Assembly (NCBI RefSeq): GCF_036250675.1
Contig: NZ_CP109592.1
Coordinates: forward strand, 6,572,001-6,636,000
DNA from: Streptomyces sp. NBC_01689
Lineage (GTDB): Bacteria; Actinomycetota; Actinomycetes; Streptomycetales; Streptomycetaceae
Length of the DNA: 64,000 bases
Direction of reading: 5' to 3'
Below the pieces are notes generated by a model. The model ran no database searches, was not told where the DNA came from, and was given only the letters and a program-made list of their open reading frames with translations. Position numbers and translations under genes: made by a program. This document shows, in pieces, positions 10,705 through 18,164 of the stretch; within the stretch, counting starts at the first letter, position 1; the number at the start of each line of letters is the position of its first letter.

Positions 10705-12159
10705 CTACGCGCGGAACGCCCCGGGGTGCGTCTGCTCCCGCACGGAGACGTACTGCTGGCGTACGGCCTGGCCCACCGCCAGTTCCTCACCGGGCTCCAG
10801 AACCTGGGCGACCGCACCCTGCCAGACGGGTGGCAGCCGGGGGTCGAGGGTGCCCTGCGACACGCCCAGCGCCCAGGCCGCCTGGCGGGCCGCGCCGAGC
10901 GCCGCGTAGTCCGCGGGCTGCGGTACGACGACCTGCGCGCCGAACAGCGCGGGCGCCGCGGCCTGCACGGCCGGCAGCTCGGCGGCGGCCCCGAGCAGGA
11001 AGACCCGCCGGACGTCCACGCCCCGCCCGCGCAGTACGTCGAGGGCGTCCGCGAGACCGCACAGCATGCCCTCGAACGAGGCCCGCGCCAGGTGCTCGGG
11101 CCGCATCGACTCGCGTCGCAGACCGGCGAGCGTGCCCGCGGTGTGCGGCAGGTTCGGGATGCGCTCGCCCTCCAGATAGGGGAGCAGGACCAGCCCGTGC
11201 GAGCCCGGCGTGGACTTCATCGCCAGCTCGGACAGGCTCTCCAGGTCGGGCAGGCCGAGCAGTTCGGCGGCGCCGCGCAGGGTCCGTACGGCGTTCAGGG
11301 TCGTCACCACCGGCAGATGGAGCCCGGTCGCGTCCGCCAGTGAGGTGATCATGCCGGAGGGGTCGGCGAGCGCCTCGGTGTGCACGGCCATCACGGAACC
11401 GGAGGCGCCGAGGGAGACGACCGCGTCCCCGAGCCCGATGCCCAGTCCGAAGGCCGCCGCCATCGTCTCCCCGGTGCCCGCCGAGATCAGCAGCCCCTCG
11501 GGGGTGGTGCCCGCGGCCTCGGACGGGCCGAGCACCTCGGGCAGCGTGGCCTGGTGGCCCAGCGCGAGTTCGACGAGATCCGGCCGGTAGGCGCCGGTCG
11601 CCGCCGACCAGTAGCCGGTGCCGGAGGCGCCGCCCCGGTCGGTGGTCCGGCGCAGCGGGCGGCCGAGCAGCTGCCACACCAGCCAGTCGTGCGCCTGGAG
11701 CAGTACGGCGGTGCGCTGGGCCGCGTCGGGTTCGGTGCGGTTCAGCCAGCGCAGCTTGGTCACGGGCTGCGCGGCCTGCGGGACGCAGCCCACGGCCTGG
11801 GCCCACGCCTCGCGCCCGCCGAGCGCGTCCACCAGGTCGGCGGCGGCGACCTGGGCCCGCTTGTCGCCGCCGACGAGGGCGGGGCGCACCGTGTTGCCCT
11901 GCGCGTCGAGCGGGACGAGCCCGTTCTGCTGGGCCGACACGCCGATGGCCTGCACCCCTTCGAGCAGACCGCCGCCGGCGGCCTCGCCCAGGGACAGCAG
12001 CCACGCCTGCGGGTCGACGTCGGAGGGGCGGCCGCCGCCCTCGGTGCTCTCCACCGGGTGCGGCGCATACCCCTGCCTGAGCACGGCACCCGTGTCCGTG
12101 TCGCAGACGACGATCCGAGTGAAATCGGGTGAACTGTCCAACCCGGCGACTATCCCCAT
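10705..12159 (-). CDS. xylB: FGGY-family carbohydrate kinase, xylulokinase-like
   Basis: This 484-residue sugar kinase has both actin-like domains of the FGGY family. The N-terminal phosphate-binding segment is GLDSSPDFTRIVV, the first-domain substrate region is ISAQQNG-like (GVSAQQNGLVPLD), the catalytic Asp lies in TTDRGGASGTGYW near residue 235, and the C-terminal ATP region is RVFLLGAAAELPAVQ. Length and motifs match xylulokinase, which phosphorylates D-xylulose for the pentose phosphate pathway. No xylose isomerase or xylose transporter is adjacent, so related ketoses or polyols are possible substrates. The ATG follows a CAGAAT -10-like box by seven bases with no ribosome binding site, so it may be leaderless. 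Confidence 0.78.
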   Translation of the reverse strand: MGIVAGLDSSPDFTRIVVCDTDTGAVLRQGYAPHPVESTEGGGRPSDVDPQAWLLSLGEAAGGGLLEGVQAIGVSAQQNGLVPLDAQGNTVRPALVGGDKRAQVAAADLVDALGGREAWAQAVGCVPQAAQPVTKLRWLNRTEPDAAQRTAVLLQAHDWLVWQLLGRPLRRTTDRGGASGTGYWSAATGAYRPDLVELALGHQATLPEVLGPSEAAGTTPEGLLISAGTGETMAAAFGLGIGLGDAVVSLGASGSVMAVHTEALADPSGMITSLADATGLHLPVVTTLNAVRTLRGAAELLGLPDLESLSELAMKSTPGSHGLVLLPYLEGERIPNLPHTAGTLAGLRRESMRPEHLARASFEGMLCGLADALDVLRGRGVDVRRVFLLGAAAELPAVQAAAPALFGAQVVVPQPADYAALGAARQAAWALGVSQGTLDPRLPPVWQGAVAQVLEPGEELAVGQAVRQQYVSVREQTHPGAFRA

Positions 12160-12329
12160 GGTGGAAATTCTGCCGTACCGCGGGAGGTGAGCGCGCCGGG
12201 CCGGGTGTCACCCCTGATGAGTACGGGTGCCCGGGGGGCCCTGAGGCGCCGGTGCCGGAGGCCCGACGCCTCGCCCGCGGGGCATTTCGGGAGATTCGGC
12301 CACCCGGTGGATCGGGCGGCTCGGGTGAC

Positions 12330-12635
12330 TCAGGTGTTGGTGGTGCCCCAGTCGTCCTCGCCGGAGCCGTTGGTGTTCCGTTCGCGCAGCGAGCGGACCC
12401 GCCGGCCCACCGAGTCGGGCACGTGGTCGCCCATCTTCTCGCTCACCGCGTGGTACGCCTTGCCCGCGGCCTGGCGGCCCTGCTGGGCGGCGGTCTCGGC
12501 GGTGTTGCGCACCGCGGGGTTCTGCGCGACCCGCCGCGCGGACTTCTTCAGCTGCTCGTAGCGCTCGCGCCCGGCGCGTGTGCCCAGCACGTAACCCACG
12601 GCCAGTCCGGCGACGAATGTGAGCCGGTAGCGCAT
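12330..12635 (-). CDS. YtxH-like small membrane-anchored protein
   Basis: This 101-residue protein has a single N-terminal hydrophobic glycine-zipper segment (LTFVAGLAVGYVLGTRAGRERYEQL) typical of YtxH-domain proteins. A charged amphipathic helix with Ala/Gln repeats follows, and the tail is acidic (SGEDDWGTTNT). It is probably anchored at the inner face of the membrane; its function is unknown, and YtxH proteins are often stress-related. The ATG at 12635 is preferred over an in-frame GTG at 12644 because GGGAAGGG lies eight bases upstream of the ATG and would directly abut the GTG. It stands alone between xylB and the tRNA genes. Confidence 0.75.
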   Translation of the reverse strand: MRYRLTFVAGLAVGYVLGTRAGRERYEQLKKSARRVAQNPAVRNTAETAAQQGRQAAGKAYHAVSEKMGDHVPDSVGRRVRSLRERNTNGSGEDDWGTTNT

Positions 12636-12681
12636 GACGGCCACCCTTCCCTTGCCTCGGCATCGGTGCGGGGGGAACCGA

Positions 12682-12713
12682 TTGGCGGAGCACCCCCCTG
12701 CTTGCGCTAATGT
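12682..12713 (+). promoter_or_regulatory. Candidate tRNA-Asn promoter
   Basis: TTGGCG at 12682-12687 and TAATGT at 12708-12713 could be the -35 and -10 elements of the tRNA-Asn pair. They are separated by 20 bp, which is longer than ideal. They lie about 70 bp before the first tRNA. Confidence 0.35.
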
Positions 12714-12780
12714 ATGTGTCGCAGCGAGCGCACGCCCCCTGGCGAATACCCAGGTAGGTGCGTTCGATGCAACGAGGCAA

Positions 12781-12853
12781 TCCTCCGTAGCTCAATTGGC
12801 AGAGCAGCCGGCTGTTAACCGGCAGGTTACTGGTTCGAGTCCAGTCGGGGGAG
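12781..12853 (+). tRNA. tRNA-Asn (GTT), first copy
   Basis: This is a 73-base tRNA with acceptor arm TCCTCCG pairing with CGGGGGA, D-loop AATTGGCA, anticodon loop CTGTTAA with anticodon GTT, and T-loop TTCGAGT. The discriminator is G. The CCA end is not encoded. Confidence 0.97.
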
Positions 12854-12858
12854 CTCGA

Positions 12859-12931
12859 TCTCCTGTAGCTCAATTGGCAGAGCAGCCGGCTGTTAACCGG
12901 CAGGTTACTGGTTCGAGTCCAGTCGGGAGAG
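12859..12931 (+). tRNA. tRNA-Asn (GTT), second copy
   Basis: This 73-base tRNA is identical to the first copy except in the acceptor stem (TCTCCTG/CGGGAGA). The changes are compensatory, so the stem still pairs. Only five bases separate the two, so they are processed from one transcript. CCA is not encoded. Confidence 0.97.
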
Positions 12932-12940
12932 CAGTGGAAG

Positions 12941-12963
12941 AGGACCCCTCAGGGGTCCTTTTT
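12941..12963 (+). terminator. Rho-independent terminator after the tRNA-Asn pair
   Basis: AGGACCCC (12941-12948) pairs with GGGGTCCT (12952-12959) across a three-base loop and runs into five T residues. This is one of the few textbook T-tract terminators in the window. Confidence 0.85.
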
Positions 12964-13096
12964 CATGTCCGGGGGAACCGCGTGACCGGCGTCGAAGTCC
13001 TCATGGTCATGCGTTGCCGACCATCCGAAGCAGGAGATCGTATGAGCGGCTATGCTGCGGCAGACGGCGCGCACAAATGTGCGCGACGCGCCGTAA

Positions 13097-13170
13097 GGGG
13101 CGGTAGCTCAGCCGGTTAGAGCAGCGGACTCATAATCCGTCGGCCGTGGGTTCGAGTCCCACCCGCCCCA
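13097..13170 (+). tRNA. tRNA with CAT anticodon, probably elongator tRNA-Met
   Basis: This is a 74-base tRNA with acceptor GGGGCGG/CCGCCCC, discriminator A, D-stem GCTC/GAGC, anticodon loop CTCATAA and T-arm GTGGG-TTCGAGT-CCCAC. The acceptor starts with a paired G-C, so it is not the initiator tRNA, and three G-C pairs at the base of the anticodon stem are absent. A tRNA-Ile2, in which the CAT anticodon is modified by TilS, is the alternative I cannot exclude. CCA is not encoded. Confidence 0.93.
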
Positions 13171-13766
13171 CCCAGTCCCTGCGCAGCAGAACCGTTTCTA
13201 TCTGTGGAAACGCGGTATGGGGAGTCGCAGCCCCGAGACGGCCGCCGGCATTCATCCATCCGGACCACGGTCATGTGACCCCACCCCGCACGGACGGCCG
13301 ACCGCGGGCCGGAAGACTCCCGTCGACGGCCCTGCGGCCGCCGCGGACGGCCCGCCGGAGCGTCGGCCGGGTGATCCCCCCGCCCGCCCGTCCACACCCC
13401 TCCGGAGCGCGCCGTGGCCCCGCCTCCCGAGCGCGCCGTCCCCGCGGCGCGACCCTCTTCCCGCGAGGGCCGGCGACGGTCCGGCGCGGCTCACTCCAAC
13501 TGGTGAACGCCGCGCCCCGATTCACGGCACACGGCGGCGGACGGCGGCGAGCGCGACCGGCGGCTTCCCCGGGACGGGCCGGCCGGGAGCGCGGTCCCGC
13601 CGGCCGGACCGCACGGTGCCGTGCGGAGGCCGGGGTGCGGCGGCTCGGTGGAGTGCGGCGGCCGCGGAGCCGGGCGGGCCGGACTCCGCGGTGCGCGGCG
13701 CCGACCGGCGGGAAGGGCGGGGGCCCACCGGGCGTCGCGGGGCGGACGGGACTTTCGGAACACGCC
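13171..13766. other. Intergenic region between tRNA and SDR gene
   Basis: This stretch of about 600 bp is extremely GC-rich and has no supportable gene. Just after the tRNA, CGTTTC (13193-13198) and GAAACG (13207-13212) form a short hairpin without a T-run, perhaps a processing or termination signal. Small open frames here have proline/arginine-rich, codon-shadow composition. Confidence 0.5.
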
Positions 13767-14516
13767 TCAGCGGCCCAGCGCCGCCCCGCCGTTGATGTGC
13801 AACAGCTGTCCCGTCACGTACGCCGCCTCGGGGGACGCCACGTAGCGGACGGCCGCGGCGATCTCCGCCGGGTGGCCCGGCTGCCCCGTCAGGGACTGCG
13901 CGACCCGCGAGGCCACGAACTCCGGGGTCGCGCGGTCGCCGAAGAACTCCGTGTCGCCGACGAAGCCGGGGGCGACCGCGTTGACGGTGATGCCCTCGCC
14001 GCCGACGCGCTGGGCGAGGTCGTAGGTGTACGTGTTGATCCAGCCCTTGGAGCCGCCGTACGATCCCGGGCCGCGCAGCGAGGCGATGGAGGAGAGCTGC
14101 ACGATGCGGCCGCCGGGCCTGCGGATGTGGGGGAGCAGGGCCTCGGTGAGCAGCACGGCGGTCAGTACGTTGGCCTCGAAGTTGCGGCGGTACCCGTCCG
14201 CGACGGAGGCGAGGGTGCCGTCGTGCGAGGCGGCCACGTTGCCGCCCGCGTTGGCCACCAGCACGTCCACCGGGGTCTCGTCCGCCGTGACGAAGTCCCG
14301 CACCGCGCCGACCTGTTCGGGGTCGGAGAGGTCCGCCGCGCACCAGGTCGCCGTCGCCTCCCCGAACCGCCCGTTCAACGCGTCGGCCGCCTTGCGCAGT
14401 ACGTCCTCGCGGCGGCCGAGGAGCACCAGACGGTCCCCGTCCGCGGCGAACGCCTCCGCCGTCGCCAGGCCGATCCCGGTACCGCCGCCGGACACCACCA
14501 CGCGCCGCTGAGTCAT
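13767..14516 (-). CDS. Short-chain dehydrogenase/reductase
   Basis: This 249-residue classical SDR resembles 3-oxoacyl-ACP reductases (FabG-like). It has the NAD(P) motif GGGTGIG near residue 11, the NAG motif (LVANAGGN), catalytic Ser in LSSIASLRGPG and the YxxxK pair in YGGSKGW. Tyr and Lys are both present. A Pro-Gly segment (VAPGFVGDTEF) follows, as in the family. The start is the ATG giving MTQRRVVVSGGG; a GTG two codons upstream is possible and frames extending further lack support. It is isolated between a tRNA and a regulator gene, so the substrate cannot be inferred. NADPH is plausible, but the residue that decides cofactor choice is not distinctive. Confidence 0.88.
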   Translation of the reverse strand: MTQRRVVVSGGGTGIGLATAEAFAADGDRLVLLGRREDVLRKAADALNGRFGEATATWCAADLSDPEQVGAVRDFVTADETPVDVLVANAGGNVAASHDGTLASVADGYRRNFEANVLTAVLLTEALLPHIRRPGGRIVQLSSIASLRGPGSYGGSKGWINTYTYDLAQRVGGEGITVNAVAPGFVGDTEFFGDRATPEFVASRVAQSLTGQPGHPAEIAAAVRYVASPEAAYVTGQLLHINGGAALGR

Positions 14517-14706
14517 GGCCACCCCGTCCTCGTTCCTGTCCGGTCCCATACCGCCTTGTCCCTCCACATGTCCGTGGATGTGAACAGCAGTCATGTCCAC
14601 GTACGCGAGGTGACGGTACGGAGGCCGGAAGGAAGCGTCAAGAGGCCCGAGCAGGGCGGCAGTTGCCCGGGCGGACGAGGGGACGGGCGGGCGAGGGGAC
14701 GGGGGC

Positions 14707-16281
14707 TCACAGAGGCGACTGCCACACGGCCGTCGTCCCGGCGCCGCCCTCCGTCCCGTCTTCTTCGGTGCCGCCCGGCCGCGAGCCGTCCCGCCCGCTG
14801 CCGTCCCGCCTGCTGCCGTCCCGCCCGGTGCCGTCCCGTCCGCTCTCGCCGTCGTCGGACACGGTCAGCCGTACCCCGGGCCGCCCGTCCGGGAGTCTCT
14901 TCGTGACGTCCACCGTGACCTCCACACGGGAGACCCCGGACCGGCGCGCGGCCGAGGCGAGGGCGCGGCGGAGCGCCACGAGCAGATGCCCGACCACCGG
15001 CTCCGGCACCAGCGCCTCCACCGCGCCGGTGAAACGGGTGGACGGCTGGAAACCCAGGGCCGCCGCCACGCCCGCCGTCTCGCGCAGCACCTTGCCGCGC
15101 AGGGTGGTGGGGGCGTCAGCGGGCGGCTGCTGGAGGGCGAAGATCGCGGTGCGCACCTCCTGGACGGTGGACTGCAGTTCGTCGACGGCCCGGCCCAGGA
15201 TCTCCCGTACCTCCGCGTCGGCCTCTCCGGCGCTGCGCCGCTGCGTCGACTCCAGCATCATGCCGGTGGCGAAGAGCCGCTGGACGACCAGGTCGTGCAG
15301 GTCGCGTGCGATCCGGTCGCGGTCCTCGTAGACCGCGAGCCGCTCCCGGCTGTGCCGGGCGTCCGCGAGGACCAGCGCCAGCGCGGCCTGCGAGGCGAAC
15401 TGCGCGGCCAGCAGGCGTTCCGCGGCGCCGTACGGGCGGGCGCCGCGGTCCCGGGGCAGCGCGAGCGTGCCGATGAGACGGCCGCCCGACCGCAGCGGCA
15501 GCATCATGTTCGGCCCGAACCGGTACCGCACGTGCGTGGTCAGCCGGGGGTCGGTCGCCGAGTCGTCGATGAACACCGGCTCCCCGGCCAGGAGTTGCAC
15601 GAGCAGGGGACTGCCCGGCTCGATCGTGGTGCCGACGAGGGCGCCGGAGGTTCCGGCGTCGCCGGGGTCACCGGGCGCGGCGGGTCCGTCGGGGGAGGTG
15701 CGGGTGGCGGCGGCCACGATCGTCATGCCGCCCTCCGCCGTGGGCTGCAGGATGAGGCCGGCGGCGGCGTCGGCGAGCATCCGGGCCCGTTCCGCGACGG
15801 TCGTCAGCGCGTCGGCGTCGTCGCCTTCGAGCAGCGCGGTGATGACGGCCGCCGCGCCCTCGATCCACCGCTCGCGCTGCCGGGCCGTCTCGTACAGCCG
15901 GGCGTTGCCGATCGCGACGCCGGCCTGGGTCGCCAGCATCCTCAGCAGCTGCTCGTCCTCGTCCGTCAGCGGACCGCCGCGTCTCCCGGCGACGTGCAGG
16001 GTCCCGAACACCGCGTCGTCGACGTGGATCGGGATGCCCAGGGTGTCGTGGGGCCGCTCACGGGGGCCTCGGTCCTGGCCGGGCGCCGGCCGTTCCGGCG
16101 TACGGATCTCCAGCGGTCCGGCGTCGCCGGGGTCGGCCATCTCCAGCGCCGCGCTCCGGGCCCCCGTCAGCTCGGCGGCGGCGTCCACGATGTGCTGCAG
16201 CGTGGCCCGCAGTTCCAGGTCGGACCCGACGCACAGGACGGCTTCCAGGACGGCCGGAAGACGGGGGACGGGGTCGGTCAT
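14707..16281 (-). CDS. GAF-domain sensor kinase-like protein with degenerate ATPase domain
   Basis: This 524-residue protein is built like DevS/DosS-type kinases: two GAF sensor domains (about residues 15-160 and 170-320) and a HisKA_3 dimerisation helix with phospho-acceptor H329 in DRIARDLHDLVVQRL. The C-terminal ATPase remnant is abnormal. The N-box that normally reads E-A-L-x-N-x-x-x-H reads RRALASAARRS, lacking Glu, Asn and His. After VSDDGE the G2 box and ATP lid are replaced by a run of Arg-Asp-Gly-Ser/Thr repeats, and only the last strand (TTAVWQSPL) remains. It can be expected to bind ligands and dimerise but not autophosphorylate. No response regulator is adjacent; the next gene upstream is mbl. 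Confidence 0.85.
   Translation of the reverse strand: MTDPVPRLPAVLEAVLCVGSDLELRATLQHIVDAAAELTGARSAALEMADPGDAGPLEIRTPERPAPGQDRGPRERPHDTLGIPIHVDDAVFGTLHVAGRRGGPLTDEDEQLLRMLATQAGVAIGNARLYETARQRERWIEGAAAVITALLEGDDADALTTVAERARMLADAAAGLILQPTAEGGMTIVAAATRTSPDGPAAPGDPGDAGTSGALVGTTIEPGSPLLVQLLAGEPVFIDDSATDPRLTTHVRYRFGPNMMLPLRSGGRLIGTLALPRDRGARPYGAAERLLAAQFASQAALALVLADARHSRERLAVYEDRDRIARDLHDLVVQRLFATGMMLESTQRRSAGEADAEVREILGRAVDELQSTVQEVRTAIFALQQPPADAPTTLRGKVLRETAGVAAALGFQPSTRFTGAVEALVPEPVVGHLLVALRRALASAARRSGVSRVEVTVDVTKRLPDGRPGVRLTVSDDGESGRDGTGRDGSRRDGSGRDGSRPGGTEEDGTEGGAGTTAVWQSPL
14785..14844 (-). repeat. 15-bp in-frame tandem repeat in the kinase gene
   Basis: Four consecutive near-identical 15-bp units (plus-strand consensus GCCGTCCCGCCCGCT) encode Arg/Ser-Asp-Gly-Ser/Thr-Gly pentapeptides. 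They occupy the place where the ATP lid of the kinase domain should be. Confidence 0.85.
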
Positions 16282-16321
16282 ACGGGCCCCTCGGAGGTCG
16301 GGGGAGGGGGGCGGGCCGGCC

Positions 16322-17359
16322 TCAGCCCGGGATCGGCTCCAGCGTCAGCGGCTCGATCTTGCCCTCCAGCATGTAGCCGAGGCCCTGCACCGCGCACACG
16401 TCCGGCCGCTCGGCGATGTGCACCGGCATGCCCGTCGCGTGCCGCAGCATCTGGTCGAGGCCCGGGAGCAGCGCGCTTCCGCCGACCATCATGATCCCGC
16501 GGTCGGCGAGGTCGGCCACCAGATCCGGCGGGCAGGCCCGCAGCACCTTCCCGATCCCGTCGAGCACGGCGGTCAGCGGGGTCTGGATGGCGTCACGCAC
16601 GGCGGCGGTGTCGACCTGCACCGAACGCGCGAGGCCGGTCGCCACGTCCCGCCCGTGGATCTCCGTGGACGTCGGGCCGTGCGGGGTGAGCCCGTTGCCG
16701 GACAGGGCGAGCTGCAGGGGCCGTACGGACTGCGACGGAAGCATCAGCTCGTGCTGGTGGCGCAGGTGCTGCACGATCGCGCGGTCCACGGCCTCGCCGC
16801 CGACCGGGATGCGTTCGGCGGTGACGATGGAGCCCAGGGAGAGCACGGCGACCTGGGTGGCGGCGGCACCGCACACCATGATCATGGTGGCCTCCGGCCG
16901 CTCGACCGGCAGCCCGCAGCCCACCGCCGCGGCGATCAGGGTGTCGACCAGCTCCACCCGCCGCGCGCCGAGACCGACGAGCGTCTCGATCGTCGCGCGC
17001 TGCGCGAGCGGGTCCGCGTCGTGCGGGGTGCAGGCGGCGGCGCGCAGCCTCGGCTTGCGGCGCAGGGTGCGGCGCACCTTGTCGCCGAGCAGCTGGCGCA
17101 GCATGCGCTGGGCCATCTCGATGTCGACCACCGTGCCGCCGGAGACCGGCCGCATCACCCGGATGTAGTCGGGGGTGCGGCCCGTCATCTTCTCCGCGAA
17201 CTCGCCGACCGCGATCAGCGCGCCGTTCTTGGTGTTGATCGCGGCGACGCTCGGCTGGTCGACGACCAGTCCCGCGCCCTTCACGTACACACGTGTCCTC
17301 GCCGCGCCCAGGTCGACGGCGAAGTGGCAGCGGCGCAGCTGCTCCAGACTGGCGGTCAT
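16322..17359 (-). CDS. mbl: MreB-like cytoskeletal protein Mbl
   Basis: This 345-residue actin-fold protein of the MreB family has phosphate-1 motif FAVDLGAARTRVYV near residue 13, the conserved RVMRPVSGGTVVDIEMAQRML segment, phosphate-2 region IMVCGAAATQVAVLSLG, and adenosine motif MMVGGSALLPGLDQML. The MreB glycine/aspartate signature is partly eroded (AVDLGAART in place of GIDLGTANT). As I recall, Streptomyces carries a divergent Mbl besides MreB, at this same chromosomal position in S. coelicolor (SCO2451), contributing to spore-wall integrity. It is transcribed alone; the kinase-like gene starts 40 bp downstream on the same strand and could be co-transcribed. Confidence 0.88.
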   Translation of the reverse strand: MTASLEQLRRCHFAVDLGAARTRVYVKGAGLVVDQPSVAAINTKNGALIAVGEFAEKMTGRTPDYIRVMRPVSGGTVVDIEMAQRMLRQLLGDKVRRTLRRKPRLRAAACTPHDADPLAQRATIETLVGLGARRVELVDTLIAAAVGCGLPVERPEATMIMVCGAAATQVAVLSLGSIVTAERIPVGGEAVDRAIVQHLRHQHELMLPSQSVRPLQLALSGNGLTPHGPTSTEIHGRDVATGLARSVQVDTAAVRDAIQTPLTAVLDGIGKVLRACPPDLVADLADRGIMMVGGSALLPGLDQMLRHATGMPVHIAERPDVCAVQGLGYMLEGKIEPLTLEPIPG

Positions 17360-18164
17360 GGCAGGTCCTCCCGAGAGCAGACCGTCGGGCTCCGCCCGGT
17401 GGCGGCCCCTTCTGGCATCGTCCGCTCAGGAGGACAGGGGCGCCTTCCGGGAGGGGCCGGGCGGGGTACCGCCGTGCGGGTGACGCCGCGCGGTGTCCGC
17501 CGGCCGCACGCCGGGACCGCTGAGCGGTACGCCTCCGGCCCGCCTGCCGGGGGCGTGCATGGCGCGACGGCTCCGCCTCCCGGCACACGCGGGCCCTCAG
17601 CGATCGCCCGGGGTGACTCGCCGGCGGTGACCGGCGCGGAGGACGACCCGCGGAGGACCGCCGCGGTGGCCGGGCGCGGTGATCGCCCGCGGTGACCGGT
17701 CCGCGATGGCCGTGCGCGGAGGACTGCGCGTGAGGGTCGTCCGTGGTGGCCGGTCCGGGATGAGCGCCGCGGTGACCGATCCGCAGTGATCGACGCGCCG
17801 TGCCGGCCCGCGGTGGCGTCCGCGGAGGAGGGCGCGCGGTGACCGGCCCGCGGAGGCCGGCCTGCGGTGGCCGGCCCGCAGCGACCGCCCGTGGTGACCG
17901 ATCGGTGGTGACCGATCCGCAGTGATCGACGCGCCGTGACGGCCCGCGGCGGCGTCCGCGGAGGAGGGCGCGCGGTGACCGGCCCGCGGTGACCGGCCCG
18001 CGGTGACCGGCCCGCGGTGACCGGCCCGCAGCGACCGGCCCGCGGAGGCCGGCCTGCGGTGGCCGGCCCGCAGCGACCGCCCGTGGTGGCCGGGCGTGGT
18101 GGCTGTCCGTGCCGGGCGGGTGGTGCCGGTTCTCCTCCGGGGGAAACCGGTACCACCCGCGCCG
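17360..18164. other. Long non-coding interval with minisatellite
   Basis: About 805 bp separate mbl from the carboxyltransferase gene, and no gene can be supported. The interval is dominated by degenerate GGTGACCGG/CCGCGG motifs from about 17610 onward, resolving into a regular 14-bp array described separately. A minus-strand frame stays open across it only because the repeat has no stop codons; its product would be Arg/Gly/Pro/Ser low-complexity sequence. Confidence 0.6.
17771..18088. repeat. 14-bp minisatellite with a duplicated larger block
   Basis: Block A (17771-17899, 129 bp) and block B (17907-18088, 182 bp) share the same order of sub-motifs and are nearly identical. Block B is longer because it holds extra copies of GGTGACCGGCCCGC. 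Four exact tandem 14-mers start at 17974, 17988, 18002 and 18016, followed by variant units in the same 14-bp register. The structure looks like one block duplication followed by slippage expansion inside one copy. Confidence 0.88.

Noticed and set aside
12634..13119. An open frame spanning the tRNA-Asn genes
   Set aside because: It encodes a duplicated peptide only because the two tRNAs are near-identical; the tRNAs explain the sequence.
17771..18088. CRISPR array
   Set aside because: Units are 14 bp and contiguous, without unique spacers, and no cas gene is present.
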